NCBI RefSeq assembly: GCF_963677725.1
Contig: NZ_OY782507.1
Span: 1,984,001 to 2,048,000 of the forward strand
DNA: 64,000 nucleotides
Direction: 5' to 3'
From: an uncultured Cohaesibacter sp.
Lineage (GTDB): Bacteria; Pseudomonadota; Alphaproteobacteria; Rhizobiales; Cohaesibacteraceae
How positions within the stretch are numbered: the first letter of the stretch is position 1; the number at the start of each line of letters is the position of its first letter. Of the stretch, positions 26,741-34,877 are shown in pieces. The notes below the pieces were generated by a model, which saw only the letters and a program-made list of their open reading frames with translations, did no database searches and had not been told where the DNA came from. Position numbers and translations under genes: made by a program.

Positions 26741-28234
26741 TTAATCCTTCAGGCCTGCAACGATGCAGCGCATGATGCTTTCCTGATCGGCATCCTCCCG
26801 GTCAAAGGCACCGGTCATCTTGCCGCCAGACAAGACAAGGATGCGGTCGGAAATACCGAGAAGTTCGGGCATGTCGGAGGACATCAGCAGGATGCAGAGG
26901 CCTTCCGCCTTGAGTTTGTTGATCAGAGTGTAGATTTCGCGCTTGGCCCCGACATCGACGCCGCGGGTTGGTTCATCGAGAATGAGAATGCGGGGTTTGG
27001 GAACCAGCGATTTGGCGATCGAAACCTTTTGCTGGTTGCCGCCGGACAATTGCGAAACGATGGCGTCGACCCCGTGGGTCTTGATCGAGAAGGCATTGAT
27101 ATATTCCCCGACCTTGGCCCGCTCGGCCTTCTTGTCGAGCATGCCCAGCTTGTTGGAGAAGAGACGCAGACCCGTCAGGGCCATATTTTGCCTCAGGCCA
27201 TGCATCTGGATGAGGCCCTCAAGCTTGCGGTCTTCGGTGACATAGCCGATGCCTGCCTTGACCCCTTCTAGTGGGGTGTTGATGTGGCTGACTTCGCCGT
27301 CAATCAAGATCTCGCCAGCCTTGGCCGGATTGGCGCCATAGATGGCCTTGGCCAGCTCAGTCCGCCCTGCCCCAACAAGTCCGGCAAAGCCGACGACTTC
27401 ACCGGCCTGCGCCGCAAAGGAGACGTCTTTGACGCCGTTTGCTTGCAGTCCGCGGACTTCCAGTACGGTGGCTTTGGGTTCAGCCTTGACATAAGGATAT
27501 TGATCGGACAGATCCCGGCCCACCATATGGCGGATCAAACCGGCCTCGTCGATCTCGGCAACCGGCCCCTGATGGACCATTGAGCCATCGCGCAGGACGG
27601 CCACATCGTCGCACATATGGAAAATCTCGCCCAAACGGTGAGAGATGAAGACCATCCCCTTGCCTTGCTCGCGCAATTGATCAACCACATCGAACAGAAT
27701 CTGGGTTTCGACGTCGGTCAGCGCGTCGGTTGGCTCATCCATGATGATGACTTCGGCATTCATCGTCAGAGCACGGGCAATCTCAACCATTTGCTGCTGG
27801 GCAATGGAGAGGGTGCCCAATTTGGCATTGGGATCGATCTGTTGTTTGAGATGGGTTAGCCAGTGGCGGCTTTGCTTTTCAATTTCACCCCAGAGAATGC
27901 GGCCGGAGGCATCAGTCGGCTCACGGCCCAGAAAGATATTCTCACCCACACTCAGTTCGGGCAGCAGGTTCAACTCCTGATGGATCATCGCGATCCCGGC
28001 ATCAATCGCCTGTCGGGCGGTGGTGAAGCGCACCTCCTTGCCCTTGTAATGCATGGTGCCGCTATCCCGGCTGTAAATGCCGGTGATGATTTTCATCAGG
28101 GTCGACTTACCAGCCCCATTTTCCCCGGCCAGAGCCACAACGCGCCCGGCATCGACGCGAAAGTCGACATCCTTGAGCACCTGTACTGTGGAGAAAGATT
28201 TGCTGACCTGACGCAGTTCCAGCAATGCCGACAT
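26741..28234 (-). CDS. rbsA: D-ribose ABC transporter ATP-binding protein
   Basis: A 497-residue ATPase with two fused domains. The first has Walker A 'GENGAGKST' near residue 39, signature 'LSIAQQQMVEIARAL' and Walker B 'VIIMDEPTDALTD'. The second has the degenerate P-loop 'GLVGAGRTEL' and signature 'LSGGNQQKVSIAKSL', as is usual in RbsA. It powers RbsC. It follows rbsD by 61 bases. Confidence 0.95.
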   Translation of the reverse strand: MSALLELRQVSKSFSTVQVLKDVDFRVDAGRVVALAGENGAGKSTLMKIITGIYSRDSGTMHYKGKEVRFTTARQAIDAGIAMIHQELNLLPELSVGENIFLGREPTDASGRILWGEIEKQSRHWLTHLKQQIDPNAKLGTLSIAQQQMVEIARALTMNAEVIIMDEPTDALTDVETQILFDVVDQLREQGKGMVFISHRLGEIFHMCDDVAVLRDGSMVHQGPVAEIDEAGLIRHMVGRDLSDQYPYVKAEPKATVLEVRGLQANGVKDVSFAAQAGEVVGFAGLVGAGRTELAKAIYGANPAKAGEILIDGEVSHINTPLEGVKAGIGYVTEDRKLEGLIQMHGLRQNMALTGLRLFSNKLGMLDKKAERAKVGEYINAFSIKTHGVDAIVSQLSGGNQQKVSIAKSLVPKPRILILDEPTRGVDVGAKREIYTLINKLKAEGLCILLMSSDMPELLGISDRILVLSGGKMTGAFDREDADQESIMRCIVAGLKD

Positions 28235-28295
28235 GGCCGGACCTCCTAATCTTCTTCTTGCTCAGATGGATCTTCATCGTTCCCGCGAGGGGAGA

Positions 28296-28715
28296 TCAGA
28301 AAGAAACGCCGGAATAGAGAATGATGTTGGCATAAGGGGTGCATTCGCCGGTGCGGACCACCGCGCGCGCTGTTTCGCTTTCACCCTTGAAGCTTTCATG
28401 AGAAGCCGTCTGGATCTCGATCTGATTGCCCTGGGTCAAGGCCAGCTTTTCGATCAACTCGACGACCTTTTTGTGGAAGTCAGGCTGCTCATCGACCATT
28501 TCCGAGGCGATCAATACGCGCTCGACATAGAGCTCGGAGACCACTGCAGACAGTGTATCGAGAAAAGAGGGCAGACCCCGGCTGACGGCCAGGTCGATGC
28601 GCTCAACGCCATCGGGAATGGGCAAGCCAGCATCGCCAATGCACAGGCCATTGCCGTGCCCCATCTCGGACACAACACGGGTGATATCGGAATTCAAGAG
28701 AACCGCTTTACGCAC
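28296..28715 (-). CDS. rbsD: D-ribose pyranase
   Basis: A 139-residue cytoplasmic enzyme that interconverts the pyranose and furanose forms of ribose for the kinase. 'LNSDITRVVSEMGHGNGLCIGDAGLPIP' in outline is the RbsD/FucU signature, including the catalytic His20 in MGHG. The start is a GTG, with GGGAGG six bases upstream. It is the first gene of the ribose operon, as in E. coli. FucU, a relative, makes the same reaction on fucose, but the ribose neighbours settle the call. Confidence 0.93.
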   Translation of the reverse strand: MRKAVLLNSDITRVVSEMGHGNGLCIGDAGLPIPDGVERIDLAVSRGLPSFLDTLSAVVSELYVERVLIASEMVDEQPDFHKKVVELIEKLALTQGNQIEIQTASHESFKGESETARAVVRTGECTPYANIILYSGVSF

Positions 28716-28753
28716 GAAGTTCCTCCCTCGTTTGCAGTCATGACCAAAAAAGT

Positions 28754-28788
28754 ATCATAAAGCAAACGATTGCGCAATCGTTTGCTTT
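28754..28788 (-). promoter_or_regulatory. rbs operon operator (30-bp perfect palindrome) and probable -10
   Basis: At 28759-28788 the half-site AAAGCAAACGATTGC is followed directly by its exact complement, giving a 30-bp perfect palindrome with the central CG of LacI-family operators. It lies 44-73 bases upstream of the rbsD GTG. On the minus strand TATGAT (28754-28759) directly follows and can be the -10 box, so the operator covers the -35 region and would block RNA polymerase. RbsR is the natural ligand. Confidence 0.82.
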
Positions 28789-29232
28789 GACCACTAAAGT
28801 CGATATTGAAGGCACTTGACTTAACCTTTCGTCGAGAATCCTGACAGCACATTAGTGCATGTCTGTGACACGATCAGGACAATTCTGAGGCAGTTTTGGG
28901 GCACGGTGCCAGCGCGCCCAAGAATTGAAACACCTATTTTCGGTTGCCTTGCATCTTGTTTAACGTTGAAAATATCGCGATATTCCAGACACTTCCCGCC
29001 ACATACCCGATAATCTTACCAATTCACGCAACGTCACCATCTTCTCAAGGCTTGGGAATATGGTGTAGACTTCATGATCAAGAGCGTGGGGCAAACGGCT
29101 TGCAGGCTGCGTCAACCTTCAATGGGGTAATGACAGCCGGTTGGCATTGTAATCGGCAGTGGACAAATATCACTGACTATCCAGCCTCACGGGACTGTGG
29201 CACTTTCGAGCGTCTTTCGAGCAGGAGGCAAG
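28789..29232. other. Gene-free region upstream of the hemolysin III-type gene
   Basis: About 440 bases with no convincing open frame. One perfect 14-bp palindrome, AATATCGCGATATT, is at 28971-28984 and could be an operator. I see no tRNA, no clear sRNA and no other repeat. Confidence 0.5.
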
Positions 29233-29859
29233 ATGTATCCAAGCATGCATATCAATTACCGGACCGCCGATGCCTTTGTGCATGGCGCAACGCTTTTAGC
29301 GGTGGGTGTCATGTGCGGTCTTGTTTCCATGCGGATATCCGATGGCATCGGGGTGCAAAAAACCCTGTTCAGCATCCTTTATATGGTCTGCCTGCTTGGC
29401 TCGGCGCTGGCATCGGCCATCTATCATTTCGGACCATGGCACAATGTCCGTCTGTCCTTGCGACGGATTGACCATGCGGCAATCTATGGTCTGATCGCCG
29501 CGACCATCACGGCGGTGTTGAGCGACCTGGATCCAACTTTTGTCATCATCTTTGCCGGGATCATCTGGACGGTGACCCTGCTGGCGATACTCTGGAAGAT
29601 TTTTGGCAGCCGTGTCAAAAGCCGCTGGTCGACCCTGTCCTATGTGGGACTGGGGGCGATTGGCTTTGTCGGTCTGGTATTCAATTTTACAGACCTGCCA
29701 TTGGTGACAGCCATAACCATCTTTGTAGGCGCTGGCTTTTATCTATCCGGCATCCCCTTTTATGCCCGCAAGTCGATGCCTTATCGGTATGCGATCTGGC
29801 ATGGCTTCGTGTTGCTAGGAACGATCAGTTTCTTTGTCGGCATTTTGCACGTCGTGTAA
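29233..29859 (+). CDS. Hemolysin III family membrane protein (TrhA/YqfA-like)
   Basis: A 208-residue protein with about seven hydrophobic segments. The diagnostic stretch is 'SAIYHFGPWHNVRLSLRRIDHAAIYGLI' (in outline) near residues 60-90, with the conserved Ser, His and Asp of the PAQR/hemolysin III fold; a further conserved His lies in 'YAIWHGFVLLG' near the C-terminus. The ATG at 29233 has AGGAGG at ideal spacing. Family members affect membrane lipid state rather than lysing cells in most bacteria. It stands alone. Confidence 0.88.
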   Translation: MYPSMHINYRTADAFVHGATLLAVGVMCGLVSMRISDGIGVQKTLFSILYMVCLLGSALASAIYHFGPWHNVRLSLRRIDHAAIYGLIAATITAVLSDLDPTFVIIFAGIIWTVTLLAILWKIFGSRVKSRWSTLSYVGLGAIGFVGLVFNFTDLPLVTAITIFVGAGFYLSGIPFYARKSMPYRYAIWHGFVLLGTISFFVGILHVV

Positions 29860-29882
29860 CGCGTGTTGATCAAGGCGGCGGG

Positions 29883-31940
29883 TCAGTGTGCCTTGCTGAT
29901 GCCGTGGGCTTTCATTTTCCGGTATAGGGTGTTGCGGGAAATGCCCAGATTGAACGCACAGCGGGAGATGTTCCAGCGGGTGCGGTGCAAGGCGTCCTCG
30001 ATCAGCTGTTTTTCTTTATCCGAAACATCAAGGCGCGCCCGCAGATCATTGCACGGCACCACGATGCGTGGCGTCACGCTCTGATGGTCGGCAGGCTCTC
30101 TTGACTGGGTGGGCAGCATGCCCTGCCCGTTGATCATGCCCAGATGATCGGGCATGATCGGCCCACCATCGGCCAGAATGGCGGCGGTTTTCAGCGCATG
30201 CTTTAATTGGCGGATATTGCCCGGCCAGTGATGGGTTTCGATCATGTGCCGCGCCTCACGGGAGAACGAGGCATCATCATCCAATCGCGCCTCGGGCAAC
30301 AGACGGGCGACGATATGGTCGAGATCTGAGCGTTGCCGCAGGGACGGAAGGGGTAAGGAAAAGCCGCAAATCCGGTAATAGAGATCCTCACGGAAGCGCC
30401 CCTCGGCACAGAGCCGCTCGAGCGGCTGATGGGTGGCAGCCAGCAGGCGAATGTCGAGATCAACGCCCTTTGTACAACCAAGCGGCGTCACTTTGCGTTG
30501 CTCAAGCACCTGCAACAAGCGGGTTTGAGCCGATAGGGGCATATCGCCAATTTCGTCAAGCAACAACGTGCCGCCATTGGCCGCCAAAATCTGGCCCTTG
30601 AAGCCCGCGCTTTGGGCGCCGGTGAATGCACCCGCCTTATAACCGAACAATTCCCCTTCGATGAGATTTTCTGGCAAAGCCCCGCAATTGACCGCGACGA
30701 AGGGAGCGGCTGCCCGGTCAGACGAAGCATGAAGGGCGCGGGCGAAACTGTCCTTGCCGACACCGGTCTCTCCGGTGATCAACAACGGAATATCATTATC
30801 AAACAGCTTCTGCGCCTTTTCCGCTAAGGCTTGCAGCGGCGCATCTGCCCCGATCAAGTCTACCAGCGGGCTACGCTGAGCCTCGCGCGGGGCGTCGCTT
30901 TGAGACGGCTTGGCCCGTTGCGAGCTGAAGTCCTGTTGCGGACGAGGCGTCTTTTGTGGGGTCTGCCAACCCGGCGTCAGCGTGCGTGCGCCTTTAAGGG
31001 CAATGCCGTTTGACTGGTTGGACACCGCATTGGATTCAATCAAGCGGGCATGCAATTGGGTCGCCTTGGGCGCAAAGGCATCCTGCAGGCCGATCTGGGC
31101 GGGCATCCGTCCCGCATTGGCAAGATGGCTGGCCAGCCGATCGCGCTCCATGGTCACCAGATCGCCAATGTCACATCCAATCAACTGGGCGCGATCAGCG
31201 ATGGACAGATGCAGCTTTGCCTGTTCATCGAGCCCGACGATGCGACCATTGTAATCAAGGGCGATCAGCCCCTCCTCCAGCAACCCAACCCGGTCCGCAT
31301 CATGATGGAAGCGCATGATCCATTGATCGGCAAAGTGATCCTGAAAATTGCGGCGCGACATCAGCCGGGCCGACATTTCCAACAGAGCACGGGTATGAGC
31401 CAGCAAATCCGGATCATCCTTGCGGCCAATGCTGGAGACGTCAAACAGAGCGAGCACGTCGCCCTGAACGTCAAAGACCGGGGCACCGATGCAGGTAAGG
31501 CTCGCATGGCGGGAATGGAAATGCTGGTCGCGATAGACGGTCAGCGGCTTTTTCTCGGCGATGGCCGTGCCGATGCCATTGGTGCCTTCGCATGCTTCGC
31601 TCCAGTCAGCGCCACGTCTGAGACCCGACTGCCGGAACAGCTCATCAAGAGCCGACTGGACGGCAAATTCGATGATCGTGCCATGCTGGTCGGTCAGGAT
31701 GACCGCGTGACCTGAACCAACAATATTTTGAAAGATGTGCTGGACCTGTGATCGGCAGGCCGTGAATAGAGGGCCGAGGGTTTCTATGGAATCGCGCACG
31801 CGTTCGCGGCGGATCACCGCCTCGCGACGCTGGCACCATTGATCAAGGCCATAATCCTCGCGGCACCGACTCCATGATGCAGATAAGATTTCATGATCGC
31901 GTGAGCCTTGCCCCACGCGCTGCAGATCGCGATGCGCCAT
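29883..31940 (-). CDS. Sigma-54-dependent activator, AcoR-like
   Basis: A 685-residue enhancer-binding protein. An N-terminal sensor region (to about residue 300) includes a GAF-like segment with 'EGTNGIGTAIAEKKPLTVYRDQHF'. The AAA+ domain has Walker A 'GETGVGKD' at about 390-397, the sigma-54 contact loop GAFTGA at 437-442, and Walker B 'GGTLLLDEIGD' near 457-467. The C-terminal Fis-type helix-turn-helix is 'NISRCAFNLGISRNTLYRKM'. This order is that of AcoR, which activates aldehyde/acetoin catabolism. It is divergent from an aldehyde dehydrogenase preceded by a sigma-54-type promoter. The inducer is likely an aldehyde, alcohol or acetoin; this is inferred. Confidence 0.9.
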   Translation of the reverse strand: MAHRDLQRVGQGSRDHEILSASWSRCREDYGLDQWCQRREAVIRRERVRDSIETLGPLFTACRSQVQHIFQNIVGSGHAVILTDQHGTIIEFAVQSALDELFRQSGLRRGADWSEACEGTNGIGTAIAEKKPLTVYRDQHFHSRHASLTCIGAPVFDVQGDVLALFDVSSIGRKDDPDLLAHTRALLEMSARLMSRRNFQDHFADQWIMRFHHDADRVGLLEEGLIALDYNGRIVGLDEQAKLHLSIADRAQLIGCDIGDLVTMERDRLASHLANAGRMPAQIGLQDAFAPKATQLHARLIESNAVSNQSNGIALKGARTLTPGWQTPQKTPRPQQDFSSQRAKPSQSDAPREAQRSPLVDLIGADAPLQALAEKAQKLFDNDIPLLITGETGVGKDSFARALHASSDRAAAPFVAVNCGALPENLIEGELFGYKAGAFTGAQSAGFKGQILAANGGTLLLDEIGDMPLSAQTRLLQVLEQRKVTPLGCTKGVDLDIRLLAATHQPLERLCAEGRFREDLYYRICGFSLPLPSLRQRSDLDHIVARLLPEARLDDDASFSREARHMIETHHWPGNIRQLKHALKTAAILADGGPIMPDHLGMINGQGMLPTQSREPADHQSVTPRIVVPCNDLRARLDVSDKEKQLIEDALHRTRWNISRCAFNLGISRNTLYRKMKAHGISKAH

Positions 31941-32061
31941 CCAAATCCTCCCCTGCCCGCGCCGCCTTTTTCTGGTTCGGCTTCGGGTGCGTCAAAATGT
32001 ATCACGCCTTGGAGGGATCGCCAAATGGACCAAGGCCTTTTGGCATGGTTGCGCGGCTCGA

Positions 32062-32182
32062 TTGCACCAATTGCGCCATTGCCGAGACAATAGGTGCAAC
32101 AAACTGTTCCACGCATGACACAGTGCCCCGATGCCGCAATCAAGATGTTTCAATCACTTAGTGAGTTGGCACGAAACTTCCT
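32062..32182 (+). promoter_or_regulatory. Sigma-54-type promoter and candidate upstream activator site for the aldehyde dehydrogenase
   Basis: TTGGCACGAAACTTCCT at 32166-32182 matches the sigma-54 consensus TTGGCACG-N4-TTGCT in all but one position (C for G in the -12 element). Upstream, TTGCACC (32062-32068) and GGTGCAA (32093-32099) are a perfect inverted repeat with a 24-base spacer, 70-100 bases before the -24 element, where an enhancer-binding protein would sit. The divergent gene encodes just such a protein. Confidence 0.65.
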
Positions 32183-32235
32183 ATGCATGTTTCATCAAAC
32201 AATCCACATGGCGCAGCATTTCTGGGAGGAAAATC

Positions 32236-33780
32236 ATGAACGTCATTACAACACAGACCCGCAGTGAAGCACTCGATACGTCTCATCTGGATATCGAGTG
32301 GCCGTTCAAACCCCGCTATGGCAACTTTATCAACGGTGCCTTTGTCGAGCCGAAATCCGGTCAGTATTTCGAGAATGTCACACCGATCACAGGGGAAGTG
32401 ATCTGTGAGATATCCCGGTCCAACGCCGACGACATCGAGGCAGCTCTTGATGCCGCCCATGCCGCTTTCCCGGCCTGGGGCAAGACCTCACCGACCGAAC
32501 GCTCCAACATGCTGTTGAAAATGGCCGACCGGATGGAAGCCAACACCAATTTGCTGGCGGTGGCCGAGACGATCGACAATGGCAAGCCGATCCGCGAATC
32601 CATCGCCGCCGACGTGGCGCTGGCTATTGACCATTTCCGCTATTTCGCCGGCTGTATCCGCGCCGAGGAAGGGCATATCTCGGAGATTGATCACAATACC
32701 TATGCCTATCATATTCCTGAGCCACTGGGCGTAGTTGGCCAGATCATTCCGTGGAACTTCCCGCTTCTGATGGCGGTCTGGAAGCTGGCTCCGGCGCTGG
32801 CGGCTGGCAACTGCGTGGTGCTGAAACCTGCTGAACAGACCCCCGCTTCGATCATGGTGTTCCTTGAGCTGGTTGGCGATCTGCTGCCACCGGGTGTTCT
32901 CAATGCGGTCAACGGCTTTGGCTTGGAAGCTGGCAAGCCGCTGGCCTCATCCAGCCGGATCGCCAAGATTGCCTTTACCGGGGAGACCACGACTGGTCGC
33001 CTGATCATGCAATATGCGGCGCAGAATCTGATCCCTGTGACGCTGGAGCTGGGTGGCAAATCGCCAAACATCTTCTTTCAAGACATCATGGATGCGGATG
33101 ACGCCTATTTCGACAAATGTCTTGAAGGTTTCTCGATGTTTGCGCTCAATTCAGGCGAGGTTTGCACCTGCCCGTCGCGCGCTTTGATCCAAGAATCCAT
33201 CTATGACGATTTCATCGCCCGGGCGCTCGAGCGTGTGAAAAAGGTCAAGCAGGGCAACCCGTTGCAAATGGACACGATGATCGGGGCACAGGCCTCAGGC
33301 GAGCAGAAAGAGAAGATCTCTTCCTATCTCGACCTTGGCAAGGGCGAAGGGGCGGAATGCCTGCTCGGCGGCACGGTCGCCAACCTGCCTGGCCTTGAAG
33401 GCGGCAACTATATCAATCCGACTGTCTTCAAGGGCAACAACAGCATGCGCATCTTCCAGGAAGAGATTTTCGGTCCGGTTCTCTCGGTCTGTACCTTCAA
33501 GGATGATGACGAAGCCCTCGCCATTGCCAATGACACCGACTTTGGCCTTGGTGCTGGTGTCTGGACCCGCAATGGCAACCGTGCTTTCCGGTTTGGGCGG
33601 GAAATTCAGGCTGGTCGCGTCTGGACCAACTGCTATCATGCCTATCCTGCACATGCGGCCTTTGGCGGCTACAAACAGTCCGGCGTGGGGCGTGAGAATC
33701 ACAAGATGATGCTGGAGCATTACCGCCAGACCAAAAATATGTTGGTGAGCTATTCCACTGACGCTCTTGGCTTCTTCTGA
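32236..33780 (+). CDS. Aldehyde dehydrogenase (AldB/ExaC/AcoD class)
   Basis: A 514-residue NAD(P)-dependent enzyme that oxidises aldehydes, typically acetaldehyde, to acids. '[18 protein letters not shown]' and '[13 protein letters not shown]' (general-base Glu) are intact. The catalytic Cys is Cys310 in '[11 protein letters not shown]'. The C-terminus '[19 protein letters not shown]' is typical of AldB/ExaC/AcoD. The ATG at 32236 has GGGAGGA upstream; the longer open frame begins inside the promoter. It is preceded by a sigma-54-type promoter and divergent from the AcoR-like activator. Confidence 0.93.
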   Translation: MNVITTQTRSEALDTSHLDIEWPFKPRYGNFINGAFVEPKSGQYFENVTPITGEVICEISRSNADDIEAALDAAHAAFPAWGKTSPTERSNMLLKMADRMEANTNLLAVAETIDNGKPIRESIAADVALAIDHFRYFAGCIRAEEGHISEIDHNTYAYHIPEPLGVVGQIIPWNFPLLMAVWKLAPALAAGNCVVLKPAEQTPASIMVFLELVGDLLPPGVLNAVNGFGLEAGKPLASSSRIAKIAFTGETTTGRLIMQYAAQNLIPVTLELGGKSPNIFFQDIMDADDAYFDKCLEGFSMFALNSGEVCTCPSRALIQESIYDDFIARALERVKKVKQGNPLQMDTMIGAQASGEQKEKISSYLDLGKGEGAECLLGGTVANLPGLEGGNYINPTVFKGNNSMRIFQEEIFGPVLSVCTFKDDDEALAIANDTDFGLGAGVWTRNGNRAFRFGREIQAGRVWTNCYHAYPAHAAFGGYKQSGVGRENHKMMLEHYRQTKNMLVSYSTDALGFF

Positions 33781-33806
33781 TTGAGAAGACGTCCCCCCAA
33801 GACGAA

Positions 33807-33838
33807 CCTGTCTGCCCAAATGCCGGGCAGGCAGGTTT
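33807..33838 (+). terminator. Probable terminator of the aldehyde dehydrogenase gene
   Basis: CCTGTCTGCCC (33807-33817) and GGGCAGGCAGG (33825-33835) form an 11-bp stem with one G-T pair and a 7-base loop, followed by only three Ts. It begins 27 bases after the stop. The stem is strong, the T-run weak. Confidence 0.6.
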
Positions 33839-34031
33839 GGGGACTGCACCGAGGCTTGTATCCGGCTCGAAGACGGACCGCGCGCCGTTAAGCAATGCCA
33901 ACCGCTGGCCGACAAACGCAGCAAGGCGCAATAAATTGCGCTAGATTAAAGCGGAGCCAAAAGCATGGTGATAGGAGGGATCATTCCTGTTCCCTTTTCC
34001 AGACGGGCACGTGCGTTGCCTTCCAGAGACC

Positions 34032-34820
34032 ATGCCAATCAGATGCCTCATAGTTGATGACGAAGCCCCAGCAAGAGACGAACTGGGCTTTTTGCTGTCG
34101 CAATATGCAGACCTCTCGGTCATCGGCGAGGCAGCATCTGCGTCAAAAGCGGTAAGCCTTTGTCTTGAACAGCAGCCGGATCTGGTGTTTCTCGATATTC
34201 AGATGCCGGGGCAGAATGGCTTTGAAGTCATTCGCGCCCTGCAGGTAGCCGATTGCCCGCTGCCTCTTTTTGTCTTCGTCACGGCCTATGACAGCTATGC
34301 GGTCAAGGCGTTTGAGGCCAGTGCGGTGGATTATATCCTCAAGCCGGTGTCCGAGGAGCGACTGGCCCGCACCATTGACAGGGCGCGCGGCCTTCTGGAG
34401 CAGCGGAGCAACCCACTGCAAAAGCAGCTGGAAAGCCTCCTGACCAAAATGCAGGGTGCGGACCACCCGCCACTGCCAACCACCCATCGGGTTTCGGTCG
34501 AGAAGCATGGACGCATCCGGCTGATCGATCCGCGCGACATCGTCTTTTGCAGTTATGATGACAGCCGGGTGATGGCCCATACACGTGACGACGTCTTCCC
34601 GGTCTATGGCATCGCATCGATGGACCGGATGGAGGAGCATCTGGCGGGCAGCGCTTTCTTTCGCGCCCATCGCTCGTCGCTGGTCAATCTTGATGCCATC
34701 GTCGAATTCAGCCCCTGGTTCAATGGCAAATACAGCCTTGTCATGGGCGACCGGGCGCGCAGCAAACTGACTGTCAGCCGCTCCCGTGTCAAGGATTTCA
34801 AACTGAAGCTTGGGCTGTGA
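34032..34820 (+). CDS. LytTR-family response regulator (BtsR/YehT-like)
   Basis: A 262-residue two-component regulator. The receiver domain has 'LIVDDEAPARDELG' with the acidic pair and phospho-acceptor Asp55 in 'LVFLDIQMPG', Thr/Lys switch residues in 'FVTAYD' and 'YILKPVS'. The C-terminal LytTR DNA-binding domain contains 'FFRAHRSSLVNLDAI' near residue 215. I chose the ATG at 34032; a GTG at 34011 is the alternative. It precedes the LytS-like kinase gene, and the next gene is a CstA-type transporter, as in the pyruvate-responsive BtsSR system of E. coli. Confidence 0.9.
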   Translation: MPIRCLIVDDEAPARDELGFLLSQYADLSVIGEAASASKAVSLCLEQQPDLVFLDIQMPGQNGFEVIRALQVADCPLPLFVFVTAYDSYAVKAFEASAVDYILKPVSEERLARTIDRARGLLEQRSNPLQKQLESLLTKMQGADHPPLPTTHRVSVEKHGRIRLIDPRDIVFCSYDDSRVMAHTRDDVFPVYGIASMDRMEEHLAGSAFFRAHRSSLVNLDAIVEFSPWFNGKYSLVMGDRARSKLTVSRSRVKDFKLKLGL

Positions 34821-34877
34821 AGCCATCCTGAGCGGGCCAATGCCCCCCTTCAATCGCATTGCCGGAAAGCCGATAGC

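Noticed and set aside
28233-28760. 175-codon plus-strand open frame over rbsD
   Set aside because: Antisense shadow of rbsD, which is a clear match to ribose pyranase.
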